Positions 25,612-33,997 of a stretch of DNA of 36,284 nt are shown piece by piece. The position numbers were made by a program, and so were the translations under genes. This stretch comes from SAR116 cluster bacterium AG-325-I21 (GTDB lineage: Bacteria > Pseudomonadota > Alphaproteobacteria > Puniceispirillales > Puniceispirillaceae), in NCBI GenBank assembly GCA_003282865.1, contig QBYK01000017.1, positions 1-36,284 of the forward strand. Reading direction: 5' to 3'. The notes beneath the pieces were generated by a model. It did not search any database. It worked only from the letters and a program-made list of their open reading frames with translations, and was not told where the DNA came from. The first letter of the stretch is position 1. Every line of letters begins with the position of its first letter.

Positions 25612-26427
25612 TTACTGTTGATTGAACGTAATCTCAGTTTTTATTTGTTCTTCACCATTACCGATCCGGACGCCTGATATCGGGATAACATCAGCATAAT
25701 CAAAACCGGTCGCGAGTCTTACATAGCGTCCATCTGGTGCAATGCCGTTTGAAATATCAAAGCCCACCCAACCCAAGCCGGTTATGTAAACTTCCGCCCA
25801 GGCATGGGTCGCCACTTGGGTTTCGTTTTTACCATTCGATAAATATCCACTAACATACCTTGAACTGAAACCTAATAAACGCGCCGAAGTGATAAATGCA
25901 TGGGTGTGGTCTTGGCAAACACCAGCTCCAATTTCCATTGCAATTTCTGCAGTGGTGTTGATATCGGTCTTCCCTTTGGAGTATTTGATACTCTCTAAAA
26001 TACGCGTTGAGAGTTCATATAGAATATCGAGGCCACCGTTTTGATGGATAGGGATGGTTCCTTTGATACTTTTGCTTAATTCACGGAGTCGCGGACCAGG
26101 TTTGGATAAAGCTGTGTGGTTTTTGTATAGCTCGATTGGAAGGTTACTATCATGTGCGCCGAAGATACCGTTGTTATCAGTGACATCTATTTCACCACTG
26201 CATGTGATTTCCATACTTGTTACGTCAGTATCATTTACACACAAATGTAACTTGTTGCCGTGGTAATCAAATGAGTCGATTACCAGTTTACCACCGTCAA
26301 TGTCGATTTGCCACTTAATGACTTTCTGATTCAACGAACTACATGGTGCTAAGTGGAGCCGCTGGACCACCGATCTTGGTATAGCTTCAAAATCAAATAC
26401 TGTTTTATGTTTGATCAAATTTATCAT
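25612..26427 (-). CDS. Transglutaminase-like cysteine peptidase of the Anbu operon
   Basis: This 271-residue protein has an N-terminal beta-rich domain (HKTVFDFEAIPRSVVQRLHL, the bacterial transglutaminase N-domain) and a catalytic core with the papain-like triad Cys171 (GAGVCQDHTHAF), His208 (VATHAWAEVY) and Asp224 (GWVGFDISNG). I chose the ATG at 26427 because it overlaps the alpha-E stop as ATGA, a standard coupling signal; a GTG three codons upstream is the alternative. In the known operon type this enzyme is assumed to cut or form isopeptide bonds in a peptide product. It is followed 16 bases later by the Anbu gene. Confidence 0.9.
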   Translation of the reverse strand: MINLIKHKTVFDFEAIPRSVVQRLHLAPCSSLNQKVIKWQIDIDGGKLVIDSFDYHGNKLHLCVNDTDVTSMEITCSGEIDVTDNNGIFGAHDSNLPIELYKNHTALSKPGPRLRELSKSIKGTIPIHQNGGLDILYELSTRILESIKYSKGKTDINTTAEIAMEIGAGVCQDHTHAFITSARLLGFSSRYVSGYLSNGKNETQVATHAWAEVYITGLGWVGFDISNGIAPDGRYVRLATGFDYADVIPISGVRIGNGEEQIKTEITFNQQ

Positions 26428-27365
26428 TGTTTGCACAAATTAAAATCGCTGGCGATTGTTAAGCTCAGTAGATTGTTTTTTACGATATGATCTGCAATGA
26501 ATTCGCGCAGTTTGATCCTTTTATCAACTGAGTTAGAGTGGTGTAGCGCGGTCCATATCTGAGAAGCGGCATTTAGGCTATCATAATCTGAGCAATAAGA
26601 ATTAGAGAGATCTTCAAGATTTAATTTAATTTCTTTGTAACAGAAGTGTATTGAGCGAGGCATTCTTTCGTCAAATATCAAAAAGTTCGCGACGCTGATT
26701 GGGTCCAAACGCCCTTTTTTGAGCCAATTAAATGAGCGCCATGCAGCGAGTGATCTTAACATGACCTCCCATTGGCTTTGATCCTCACTACCCCCAATGA
26801 CCCTGGCGGTTGGCAGCAGTTGGTAATATTTGGAGTCCATAATCCTGAGCGTGTTGTCAGCTCTTTCAATATAGGTGCCAAGGCGAAGAAAATTGAATAT
26901 GTCATTGTGGAGCATTGTTCCGTATAACGCCCCGCGGAAAAGAGAACTACCTCTCACTATCCCCTCAAGGACAGCGGGAAGGTCTCGGATATTCGTTGGC
27001 CGTTTCAGTGCTGTTTCGCATGCAATCCAACTTTCATTCAGTGAAAGCCACACTTCTTGAGTGAGCGCCGTCCGAACCGAGCGTCCGTTCTGTCTTGCCT
27101 TATATACTAGCGAGAGGATACTGTTCAAATTGTCCCTGTCACGCAGCAAAAAATTAATCACGTTGGTGACGGTGGTTTCGTCGTATTTTTGGCTAAAGGT
27201 GCAGCCGGAACCGGTGTCAGAAATTATAGTTGTCCACTCATCTTTCCCATCATCTTCTTTGGACAAGGCATAGTGAAAGGCTGCCTGAATACGCCGAGCG
27301 ATGTTTTCACTCCTTTCTAGGTACCGTGCCATCCAAAACAAACTATCTCCATGGCGTCCAAGCAT
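26424..27365 (-). CDS. Alpha-E domain protein
   Basis: The 313-residue, mostly helical protein starts MLGRHGDSLFWMARYLERSE and continues NIARRIQAAFHYAL, the defining alpha-E motif (relatives read about LYWMGRYLERAENTARLL). Further matching blocks are LREFIADHIV near the end and NFLRLGTYIERADNTLRIMD around residues 160-180. Its length is typical. The molecular activity is unknown; it always occurs with the circularly permuted ATP-grasp protein and often with transglutaminase. The start codon directly abuts the ATP-grasp stop, so translation is probably coupled. Confidence 0.9.
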   Translation of the reverse strand: MLGRHGDSLFWMARYLERSENIARRIQAAFHYALSKEDDGKDEWTTIISDTGSGCTFSQKYDETTVTNVINFLLRDRDNLNSILSLVYKARQNGRSVRTALTQEVWLSLNESWIACETALKRPTNIRDLPAVLEGIVRGSSLFRGALYGTMLHNDIFNFLRLGTYIERADNTLRIMDSKYYQLLPTARVIGGSEDQSQWEVMLRSLAAWRSFNWLKKGRLDPISVANFLIFDERMPRSIHFCYKEIKLNLEDLSNSYCSDYDSLNAASQIWTALHHSNSVDKRIKLREFIADHIVKNNLLSLTIASDFNLCKQ

Positions 27366-28775
27366 TTATGCTCTCAATACCCATGTGTCTTTGGTGCCCC
27401 CACCTTGACTTGAGTTTACTACCAAAGATCCCTTTTTTAGTGCGACACGTGTTAGACCACCTGGTGTGACCTTAATTTCATTTGGTGAAACGAGCACGAA
27501 TGGCCTCAAATCAACATGGCGTGGAGCGAGTCCATTTTTTGTAAGTGTCGGCACAGTGGATAGTGCAAGCGTGGGCTGCGCAACATATTTTGCAGGGTTA
27601 GCTCTCAGCTTTCGTGTAAATTCTGAAAGTTCCCTTTTGCTCGCTGCAGGACCAACGAGCATGCCGTAACCCCCAGATCCATGGACTTCTTTAACGACCA
27701 GTTCATTTAGGTTTTCTAAAACATAGGTCAAATTTTGTTTGTCGGCACAGCGCCAGGTTGGAATGTTTTTTAGTAAAGGTTTTTCACCCATGTAAAATTT
27801 TATAATTTCTGGGATGTAGGAATAGATTGCTTTGTCGTCACTAATCCCACTTCCTGGCGCATTGGCAAGTATTACGGCGCGACTGCGATATGCGTCAAAG
27901 AGGCCTGGCGCGCCGAGGAGACTGTTTGGATCAAAGGAGAGCGGATCGAGGAAATTGTCATCAATGCGCCGATATATTATGTCGACAACCTCTGTACCCT
28001 TCGTGGTTCGGATTACAACTTTTCCGTCATAGATCTCTAAATCTGAGCCTTGGATGAGTTCAATCCCCATTTCATCTGCAAGAAATGAGTGCTCATAATA
28101 AGCAGAGTTATGAATGCCTGGCGTCAATAGCGCAACATTTGGACTCTCAATATGAGAGTTTGCACATGCGACAAGTGACTCAAAGAGTTCCTTTGGGTAA
28201 TTATTAATGGGCCTTATCTGGTGGGTTGTAAAAAGCTCTGGAAACATGTGCTGCATCGTGGAACGATTTTCAAGCATGTAGGAAACGCCCGAAGGAACCC
28301 TTGCATTATCCTCTAGTACAAAAAAATCCTCGGGGCCTGTCCGAACAATATCCACTCCAACAACATGTGTGTAAACGCCGCCAAGTGGAGTAAAACCGCA
28401 CATTTGGGGGAGAAAAGCCTCGTTTCTGTGGATAAGTTCAGCGGGAATGATTCCAGCGCTTATGATTTCCTGCTCGTTGTAAATGTCGCAAAGAAAGGCA
28501 TTTATCGCGCTGACCCGTTGTTTTATACCCCGTTCTAAAACTCGCCATTCATCGGCTGAGAGTATCCTTGGTATGAGGTCAAATGGTATAAGCCTTTCTT
28601 CAGCCTCTTTCTGACCATAAACGTTGAATGTAATTCCAACTCGACGAAACATTTCTTCGGCTTTTACCGATTCTTTTGAGAGTTTTTTTAAATCTTGGTC
28701 ATCTAACCAGTCAGAAAGGTTTTTATAAGTGGCGCGGCCAGTTTCCCCCTCGAAGCCCATCATCTCATCAAACAT
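27366..28775 (-). CDS. Circularly permuted ATP-grasp type 2 protein
   Basis: The 469-residue protein is the first gene of the Anbu operon. Family hallmarks include FDLIPRILSADEWRVLERGI, then FLCDIYNEQEIISAGIIPAE, PLGGVYTHVVGVDIVRTGPE, FVLEDNARVPSGVSYMLENR, and YRRIDDNFLDPLSFDPNSLL in the ATP/Mg domain. Also present are ELVVKEVHGSGGYGMLVGP and, near the C-terminus, LRPFVLVSPNEIKVTPGGLTRVAL followed by VVNSSQGGGTKDTWVL. Such enzymes are inferred to form peptide or amide bonds using ATP. All expected glycine- and acid-rich motifs look intact, so activity is likely. The first 25 residues before the conserved domain are variable. The start faces the repeat-B intergenic region, where the promoter must lie. 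Confidence 0.92.
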   Translation of the reverse strand: MFDEMMGFEGETGRATYKNLSDWLDDQDLKKLSKESVKAEEMFRRVGITFNVYGQKEAEERLIPFDLIPRILSADEWRVLERGIKQRVSAINAFLCDIYNEQEIISAGIIPAELIHRNEAFLPQMCGFTPLGGVYTHVVGVDIVRTGPEDFFVLEDNARVPSGVSYMLENRSTMQHMFPELFTTHQIRPINNYPKELFESLVACANSHIESPNVALLTPGIHNSAYYEHSFLADEMGIELIQGSDLEIYDGKVVIRTTKGTEVVDIIYRRIDDNFLDPLSFDPNSLLGAPGLFDAYRSRAVILANAPGSGISDDKAIYSYIPEIIKFYMGEKPLLKNIPTWRCADKQNLTYVLENLNELVVKEVHGSGGYGMLVGPAASKRELSEFTRKLRANPAKYVAQPTLALSTVPTLTKNGLAPRHVDLRPFVLVSPNEIKVTPGGLTRVALKKGSLVVNSSQGGGTKDTWVLRA

Positions 28776-28986
28776 CGGATCTACCCCAGAAGGTAAAAAC
28801 TTCTTATATATAAAACTAAAGGAAGCGACATAGCGAAAAAAGAGTTATTTTTTGCTATCTGTTATGCAAAAAACGCATCAGTCTACCCCGGCTGCAAAAT
28901 TTAGCTTGCTCGCAATAATTACGAGCGAGAGAGTAATTCTGACGTTTAATTTTTTACAATTTAACTATAATTTATCGAGAAACATA

Positions 28987-29119
28987 TGGCACACTCGAGA
29001 GGATTTGAACCTTTGATCTCTGCCTTCCGAGGGCTGCTCTGATGAATTCCCAGCTAATATCCAAGAAAGCTTCGATTGTTGATAAGTGATATTAAGATCA
29101 CTACTGATCTAGATGAAGC
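28987..29119 (-). repeat. tRNA-Arg-like dispersed repeat, copy B (best preserved)
   Basis: On the minus strand the copy reads TAGCTGGGAATTCATCAGAG, then CAGCCCTCGGAAGGCAGAG, a T-arm GGTTCAAATCC, an acceptor end TCTCGAGTGTGCCA and an encoded CCA. This follows a tRNA-Arg(CCG) almost from the D-arm to the 3' end, with a ruined acceptor 5' half. About 50 bases of shared leader precede it. It lies between the divergent ATP-grasp and sulfatase genes. The rest of this 520-base gap (28776-29297) is AT-rich and holds their promoters but no gene that I can see. Confidence 0.75.
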
Positions 29120-29297
29120 AGCTTAGTTTTTAAAATGGACGAGATTTAAAATAATAAGACGTTCCCTTTTTGCTATTGAAATTATTATTTCAATCTAATT
29201 AACTTTGCACTGAGGAAACAGCTCTGAGGTCCTCGCCCCTTCGGATGATGTTGTTTCTCTGAAAACGTACATTTAGATATTTAAAAGGTGGATCGTC

Positions 29298-30836
29298 ATG
29301 AAACGTCCAAATTTTGTATTCATTACTTCAGATCAGCAGCGAGGCGACTGTTACGGATTTATGGGGCGAAAAGTAAGGACGCCTCATTTGGATCAACTCA
29401 GGGGGGAGGGGATGCACTTCCGAAATTGCATTACTCCTTCCCCGGTCTGCCAACCTGCAAGAGCCGCAATTCTGACTGGGAAGTTGCCAAAAACTAATGG
29501 GGTGAAAGATAACGGTATTGATCTGCGGACGGAACGTGGAGAACTTGGATTTGCAGCCGCATTGACAAATGTTGACTATGATACCGCACTAATTGGTAAA
29601 GCTCATTTCGCAACCACTCAAACTTTTTCGCCGCAGACATCAGCGGAGTGTAAAACTGGCTCAGCGGATTATCCTCCAAATTGGAATGGCCCATATATGG
29701 GCTTTCAACATGTTGAGCTTCTCACTCAGGGGCATTGGCACAAGATCAGGCCACCCGTGACTCCGCCCAGCGGTCAACACTATGAGGATTGGTTTTTCAA
29801 TGTTGTTGGGAAGGAAAGCGCATTTGAATTATGGAAGTCTGAGACCAGAAAGGGTGTCGGGGCTGCACAAACTTGGGCGTCAGCACTCCCTGTTGCCTGG
29901 CACAACTCAACCTGGGTTGCAGATCGATCAATCCATTGGTTATCGAATAGGCATGAAAGTAATCCTTTCTGTCTTTGGATTTCATTCCCTGATCCTCATC
30001 ACCCGTTTGATTGTCCGGAACCATGGAACCTTTTGCATAATCCTGAGGATGTGGATTTGCCAAAATTTTTGGAGAAAGATTTAAATGATCGGCCATGGTG
30101 GCACAGACGTTCTCTAGAGTCTGAGCCTGATTTGAGCGATCCAGTTTTAAAGCGATTTCGCAAACAAGGATCGAGGATGCCTGATCAAAGTGAGACTCAA
30201 CTTCGTGAGATGACTGCAAACTATTATGGAATGATATCATTGATTGATCACAATGTTGGTCGTGTGATCGCTTATTTGAGAGAAAAAGATATTTTGGATG
30301 AGACAATCATTATTTATACGTCTGACCATGGTGATCACATGGGTGAGCGTGGATTGTATTTGAAAGGACCAATGTTGTATGACTCGCTTATAAATGTTGG
30401 CATGATAGTTCGCGGTCCCGCGGTTGCCGCTGGACGGAGTGAGGATGCACCCATTACGACTTTAGATGTTGGCGCTACTTTGTGTGATTATGCAGGAACG
30501 TCGCTACCAACAGAGGCGCAAAGTGTTTCGTTGAAAAGCTGTTTTGAGGGTGCAGGTTCTCCCCATGATGCTGTTTATTCTGAATGGGATGTTGCGCCAA
30601 GCAGATGTGGCGTAAGGCTAGATTTGCGCACTGTGCACACTGGTACAGCAAAATTAACAATCGAGCTTCAGTCTGGTGATGGCGAGTTGTACGATCTACA
30701 GTCTGATAGGAATGAAATGAAAAACCTTTGGAATGATCCGGTAGCGGCTGAACTTCAAAATCATATGACGAACCTACTTTGGTCGAGGCCGGGCATTGAA
30801 CTAAATGAATTTGACGAACCAATTGGAGTAGCATAA
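29298..30836 (+). CDS. Sulfatase (alkaline-phosphatase superfamily, formylglycine type)
   Basis: The 512-residue protein starts MKRPNFVFITSDQQRGDCYG with metal ligands Asp12 and Gln13. It carries the sulfatase signature CQPAR (Cys51-Arg55) followed by AAILTGKLPKTNGV; Cys51 would be changed to formylglycine by a maturase. The second metal site is at IIYTSDHGDHMGERGLYLKG. Other expected blocks are WISFPDPHHPFDCPEPW and LYDLQSDRNEMKNLWNDP at the C-terminus. There is no signal peptide, so it is probably cytosolic, as in choline-sulfatase-like enzymes; the substrate (sulfate ester or phosphonate-like) is unknown. No maturase gene is in the window. AAAGGTGG precedes the ATG. Two tRNA-like repeats flank it as direct repeats. 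Confidence 0.9.
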   Translation: MKRPNFVFITSDQQRGDCYGFMGRKVRTPHLDQLRGEGMHFRNCITPSPVCQPARAAILTGKLPKTNGVKDNGIDLRTERGELGFAAALTNVDYDTALIGKAHFATTQTFSPQTSAECKTGSADYPPNWNGPYMGFQHVELLTQGHWHKIRPPVTPPSGQHYEDWFFNVVGKESAFELWKSETRKGVGAAQTWASALPVAWHNSTWVADRSIHWLSNRHESNPFCLWISFPDPHHPFDCPEPWNLLHNPEDVDLPKFLEKDLNDRPWWHRRSLESEPDLSDPVLKRFRKQGSRMPDQSETQLREMTANYYGMISLIDHNVGRVIAYLREKDILDETIIIYTSDHGDHMGERGLYLKGPMLYDSLINVGMIVRGPAVAAGRSEDAPITTLDVGATLCDYAGTSLPTEAQSVSLKSCFEGAGSPHDAVYSEWDVAPSRCGVRLDLRTVHTGTAKLTIELQSGDGELYDLQSDRNEMKNLWNDPVAAELQNHMTNLLWSRPGIELNEFDEPIGVA

Positions 30837-30849
30837 CAAATAAGAGTCT

Positions 30850-30981
30850 TGCGCACTCGAGACACTTCGAACCTCTGACCTTTGCCTTCGGGGAGCTAAT
30901 CCGATAGATTCTTAGCTAATTTTCAAGCAAGCTTTGGTTGATGATTCGTAACATTAGCATCACTAATAACCGATATGAAGC
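30850..30981 (-). repeat. tRNA-Arg-like dispersed repeat, copy C
   Basis: The copy begins 13 bases after the sulfatase stop. On the minus strand the tRNA-like part reads CCCCGAAGGCAAAGGTCAG, then AGGTTCGAAGTGTCTCGAG and TGCGC. The 5' part matches copy B over AGCTAAT...AAGCAAGCTTTGGTTGATGA and ATTA..ATCACTAAT..GATATGAAGC (in + orientation). The remaining sequence up to 31163 is AT-rich without a gene. Confidence 0.72.
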
Positions 30982-31163
30982 CTATTGTCATTTTTGCTGA
31001 GACGATGTGGAGCAGCTTTGGAGTAACATTTTGTTATCGAGAATTTTCGTAAATGAAAATTTTTTTAGAGTGTTTGAAAATTAGATCACTTCGCTTTGCG
31101 GTTGACTAATGGATTCCCAATTACATAATGCTAGAATTAAATTATTGTTTTTATTATAAATTT

Positions 31164-31508
31164 TTATACTCTGAGTAATTCTTCTGTGTTTTTGGCCAAA
31201 CTAAGGTCTAATGCATGAATGTTACCTATCTTGTGTGACCACCAATCAACCCTTGTTTTTCCAAATTCTATCGTGATACGGGGATGATGATTATACCGCT
31301 CTGCAACGTCACCAACTTCAGCCGCAAAATCTGCAGCTTCAGCAAAATCGGGAAAATTAAATGTTCGGGTCAAGAAAGTTGTATCTGACTCAGTTTTTAT
31401 TTCCCATTCCGGGTGAGATCCCATAAACGTGTTGATTTGTTTCTCATCTGCTTTTTGAGCATCTTCAGAACAAGCCTCGCAGACTAAATCGTCTATTTCT
31501 TTATCCAA
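31164..31508 (-). CDS. phhB: Pterin-4a-carbinolamine dehydratase
   Basis: The 114-residue protein has the DCoH/PhhB active-site block YNHHPRITIEF (His74-His75-Pro76) and VDWWSHKIGN (Trp90, His92) followed by LDLSLAKNTEELL. It dehydrates 4a-hydroxytetrahydropterin, recycling the cofactor of aromatic amino-acid hydroxylases. The N-terminal 25 residues with a Cys pair (CEACSEDAQ) are typical of the bacterial form. The start is a TTG at 31508 with AGAGG seven bases upstream; no ATG is in frame there. It is divergent from a three-gene pterin operon 99 bases away. No phenylalanine hydroxylase gene is visible nearby. Confidence 0.88.
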   Translation of the reverse strand: MDKEIDDLVCEACSEDAQKADEKQINTFMGSHPEWEIKTESDTTFLTRTFNFPDFAEAADFAAEVGDVAERYNHHPRITIEFGKTRVDWWSHKIGNIHALDLSLAKNTEELLRV

Positions 31509-31607
31509 AGTAAACCTCTTTCATTTTTTGTTGTCTGATAGCTATGCGGCAATTAGTCAGATGTTATTGAAGTCAATCTTGAGGTCAACATAAATCTGGA
31601 GGTTATG

Positions 31608-32324
31608 ATGAATGTTCTGGTGATTGGGTCAGCACCCGACGCGACTCAGGCGCGCGATTGGGATATGAGAGCTTTTGATCAAGTCGTTGTAATAAACAAC
31701 GCTTGGCGGGCTGCGATCCATTGGAATGAGTTGATTTTTCCATATGATTTTCCAGACGAGAATAAGCCTGCTAAGCTTCTTAACCATCAAAAATTTGTGA
31801 CTGAAGATCAATTTGTACCTGCACAAAATTTATTTGGTGGTTTTGTATATGCAGGCGCCACGATGGCATTCACAGCTGGCTATTGGTCGCTCGCGAACCA
31901 TTTACCTACTAAAATGTGTTTCTTAGGTTGTAACATGCATTACAGTAATAGCGGCCCAACCCACTTTTATGGGACGGGACAGCCAGACCCCCTCCGAGTT
32001 GATATTACACTTACGTCTCTGAGGGCTTGCTCACATAGGCTGCTCATTCTCGCTAAAATGCGAGGCTGTGACATCGTGAGTCTGTCTGCTGGGAAGACCA
32101 ACTTGCACGTACCGCAGATTAATTTTGACGAATTGTTAGAGTACCAGCCTGCATTTTCTATCTCTTGGGAAAAAATGAATCAGGCTCTAAAATATGAGAA
32201 AACTCTGAACTACTACGTTGAGGATGGTCGGTATTGGCTTCAAGAAAATTTTTTTTGCCGAGATAAATTGGAACGATTAGATCGGATTTGGGTTGATGCC
32301 CTAACACCAGTTCCAGTGAATTAG
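31608..32324 (+). CDS. Unknown protein with a DUF115/sialyltransferase-like nucleotide-binding start
   Basis: The 238-residue protein is not firmly recognised. It starts MNVLVIGSAPDATQARDWDM and goes on RAFDQVVVINNAW, similar in pattern to the GxGPS... nucleotide-binding start of DUF115/MptE-like proteins and GT42-type sialyltransferases. A middle block, VYAGATMAFTAGYWSLANHL then KMCFLGCNMHY and THFYGTG, resembles the matching second motif of those folds. DUF115 includes archaeal 6-hydroxymethylpterin diphosphokinase, which would suit a neighbour of folE. This is inference from motif shape. Two ATGs occur in tandem; the second (31608) is better spaced from TGGAGG. It is followed after 15 bases by the DHFR-like gene. 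Confidence 0.5.
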   Translation: MNVLVIGSAPDATQARDWDMRAFDQVVVINNAWRAAIHWNELIFPYDFPDENKPAKLLNHQKFVTEDQFVPAQNLFGGFVYAGATMAFTAGYWSLANHLPTKMCFLGCNMHYSNSGPTHFYGTGQPDPLRVDITLTSLRACSHRLLILAKMRGCDIVSLSAGKTNLHVPQINFDELLEYQPAFSISWEKMNQALKYEKTLNYYVEDGRYWLQENFFCRDKLERLDRIWVDALTPVPVN

Positions 32325-32339
32325 CACAAAGGTGAGTAT

Positions 32340-32825
32340 ATGTTTTGCTCGATATTGGCTTGTGGTCAAAATGGTGAAATTGGGTTGAATGGTGAGCTTC
32401 CATGGGAGGGCCAGTACCCTGAGGACAGGGAGTTTTACGAAGGTCAGACTGAACTTGCACTTAGAATTGGGACAAGAGGCGCTATCGCTCATTTTTCGCC
32501 AAATAGGCCCTCCTGTCTAATTTCGACGAACGTGCAAAAGCCCAGACACTGCAGTTATGTTTATAATTGGAAAAAACTTTCGGTGGAACAAATTTTTGCT
32601 GACATAGAAGAGCGGGTTAAGCTTCAAACAAAAATCATCGTTGGTGGCGTTAAATGGTATCACGCGTCGGCGAGCTTTGTTGATAGGATTTACCTTACCC
32701 GAATAGGAAAAAGCTTTAACAGCGATCGAAAAGTCGACTTATCCATCATTTTAGCCGGAAGGAAAAAAACTTCTTCTCTTTCCGTGCGACACAATTCTGA
32801 ACTCATCTTTGAAACTTGGGAGTAA
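32340..32825 (+). CDS. Divergent dihydrofolate-reductase-like protein
   Basis: The 161-residue protein has the start of a DHFR (ILACGQNGEIGLNGELPWEG, then QYPEDREFYEGQ), with an acidic residue where the substrate carboxylate-binding Asp lies. It also has a DHFR-like C-terminal part (IIVGGVKWYHASASFVDRIY followed by LTRIGKSF). The usual NADPH-contact block GRxTxxS is replaced by RIGTRGAIAHFSPNRPS, so cofactor binding or function may differ. Length is normal. It sits between the unknown gene and folE with short gaps (15 and 3 bases), so it is in one operon. It may reduce a dihydropterin rather than folate; a separate housekeeping folA would be expected elsewhere. Confidence 0.7.
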   Translation: MFCSILACGQNGEIGLNGELPWEGQYPEDREFYEGQTELALRIGTRGAIAHFSPNRPSCLISTNVQKPRHCSYVYNWKKLSVEQIFADIEERVKLQTKIIVGGVKWYHASASFVDRIYLTRIGKSFNSDRKVDLSIILAGRKKTSSLSVRHNSELIFETWE

Positions 32826-32828
32826 AAA

Positions 32829-33428
32829 ATGGATCTAGGTAATCACGTTAACAAAGAGCAAAGGCTCCAGCGCACCAAATCAGAGGCTGAAGAAGCGGTC
32901 AGGGTATTGCTTGAGTATATGGGAGAAGATCCGGCTAGAGAGGGCCTGAGCGAAACTCCAGAAAGAGTAGTTCGCGCATGGTCAGAATATTGTGTAGGAT
33001 ATTCGTCTGACCCCGCAACAATTCTCAAGAAAACGTTTGAGAATCCTGAAAAATATTCGGAGCCTGTTGTTTTAAGGGATATCTCTTTTGTTTCTCATTG
33101 CGAGCATCACTTAGCTCCAATCAATGGTGTTGTGGATGTTGCTTATGTGCCATCGGAGCGAATTGTTGGTATCTCAAAAATAGCCAGAGTTGTGGAGTGT
33201 TTTGCTAGAAGGCTACAGACGCAGGAAACGATGACAGCGCAAATTGCAAACTGCATACAAGACAGTCTAATGCCTGCCGGAACGGCAGTGAGATCACGTG
33301 CCACCCATGCGTGCATGACAAACAGGGGAGTTTGCAAATCAGGTACTTTACTGACCGCTACCGCCTTCAAGGGTGTATTTTTGAGTGATCTAGCCCTCAA
33401 ACATCAATTTCTGAGTGGGCAGATTTAA
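32829..33428 (+). CDS. folE: GTP cyclohydrolase I
   Basis: The 199-residue enzyme converts GTP to 7,8-dihydroneopterin triphosphate, the first step of folate and tetrahydropterin synthesis. Matching blocks are EAVRVLLEYMGEDPAREGLS, then ETPERVVRAWSEY, the zinc and substrate motif FVSHCEHHLAPINGVVDVAY (Cys91, His94) and THACMTNRGV with zinc ligand Cys162. RIVGISKIARVVECFARRLQ is also standard. It starts three bases after the DHFR-like stop, whose last codons supply GGAG as the ribosome-binding site. As the last gene of this operon it likely feeds a dedicated pterin, since the block lacks folB, folK and folP. A hairpin lies about 120 bases downstream. Confidence 0.93.
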   Translation: MDLGNHVNKEQRLQRTKSEAEEAVRVLLEYMGEDPAREGLSETPERVVRAWSEYCVGYSSDPATILKKTFENPEKYSEPVVLRDISFVSHCEHHLAPINGVVDVAYVPSERIVGISKIARVVECFARRLQTQETMTAQIANCIQDSLMPAGTAVRSRATHACMTNRGVCKSGTLLTATAFKGVFLSDLALKHQFLSGQI

Positions 33429-33548
33429 CGAAGATTTCGCAAAGTCGAGGGGAGCTAAACCACTTAAGCCTACTTTTTGAGAGTTGTGGTGGCAACTGCT
33501 GGGGGTTTTGTTCAACACTAATTTGAGAAACTAATCGCATTGTCCTCA

Positions 33549-33572
33549 ATTTGTTCCAATTTTGGAGCAAAT
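33549..33572. promoter_or_regulatory. Inverted repeat downstream of folE
   Basis: ATTTGTTCC and GGAGCAAAT form a nine-pair stem (one G-T pair) around a six-base loop. There is no T-run after it, so it is either an operator-like palindrome or a weak 3'-end hairpin. Confidence 0.4.
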
Positions 33573-33671
33573 ACATCAATAATCGACAGTGCATTTTTTG
33601 CACCGCACCTATTCTAGGCTTACATTTGCATTTCTCGTCGCAAGGCATATCTAAGCACCAAGGAGATTTGG

Positions 33672-33869
33672 ATGTTTTTGGCGCAGATGCTGCTTTTCAG
33701 TTTGACAGCGGCCAGATGTATTGGAGTTGAGGACGAAATTGGATTGGTCGCAAACGTCAACGCATGTGAAAAGCGAAAAGAAGCAATGGTCAATGAAGCA
33801 CGAGAGATAATCCCATTCTTGGTTGTAGTGCACGTCGACTGTAAAGTAATAAAAGGTTTCGCTGTATAA
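33672..33869 (+). CDS. Small protein, 65 residues, possibly exported
   Basis: Not recognised. The ATG has a strong AAGGAG seven bases upstream. The product starts MFLAQMLLFSLTAARCIGVE, a possible short signal peptide or lipoprotein-like start with one Cys, followed by charged sequence with a second Cys (NACEKRKEAM) and a hydrophobic end (PFLVVVHVDCKVI). It lies after the folE operon with a 240-base gap. An overlapping opposite-strand frame (33620-33925) was judged a shadow. Confidence 0.4.
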   Translation: MFLAQMLLFSLTAARCIGVEDEIGLVANVNACEKRKEAMVNEAREIIPFLVVVHVDCKVIKGFAV

Positions 33870-33997
33870 ATCTTGATCAATTGTTTCTGGGAGTTTTGGC
33901 TTAACCCCTTAACTTTAACGACCAAAATTTGAACGAAAGATGCAACACAGATTAACTTTGCGTTTTAATTGTACAGAAATGATTGAGGGTCGCACTT

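Noticed and set aside
28987-29063. A functional tRNA-Arg gene in copy B
   Set aside because: The encoded CCA and T-arm are good, but the anticodon region reads CTCGGAA rather than CTCCGAA and the 5' acceptor strand does not match the 3' strand.
29797-30306. A 169-residue minus-strand frame in the sulfatase
   Set aside because: The opposite strand encodes sulfatase core motifs; this frame shows no domain.
33620-33925. A 101-residue minus-strand frame overlapping the small ORF at 33672
   Set aside because: It has no ribosome-binding site and no recognisable motif, whereas the + strand ORF has AAGGAG at ideal spacing.
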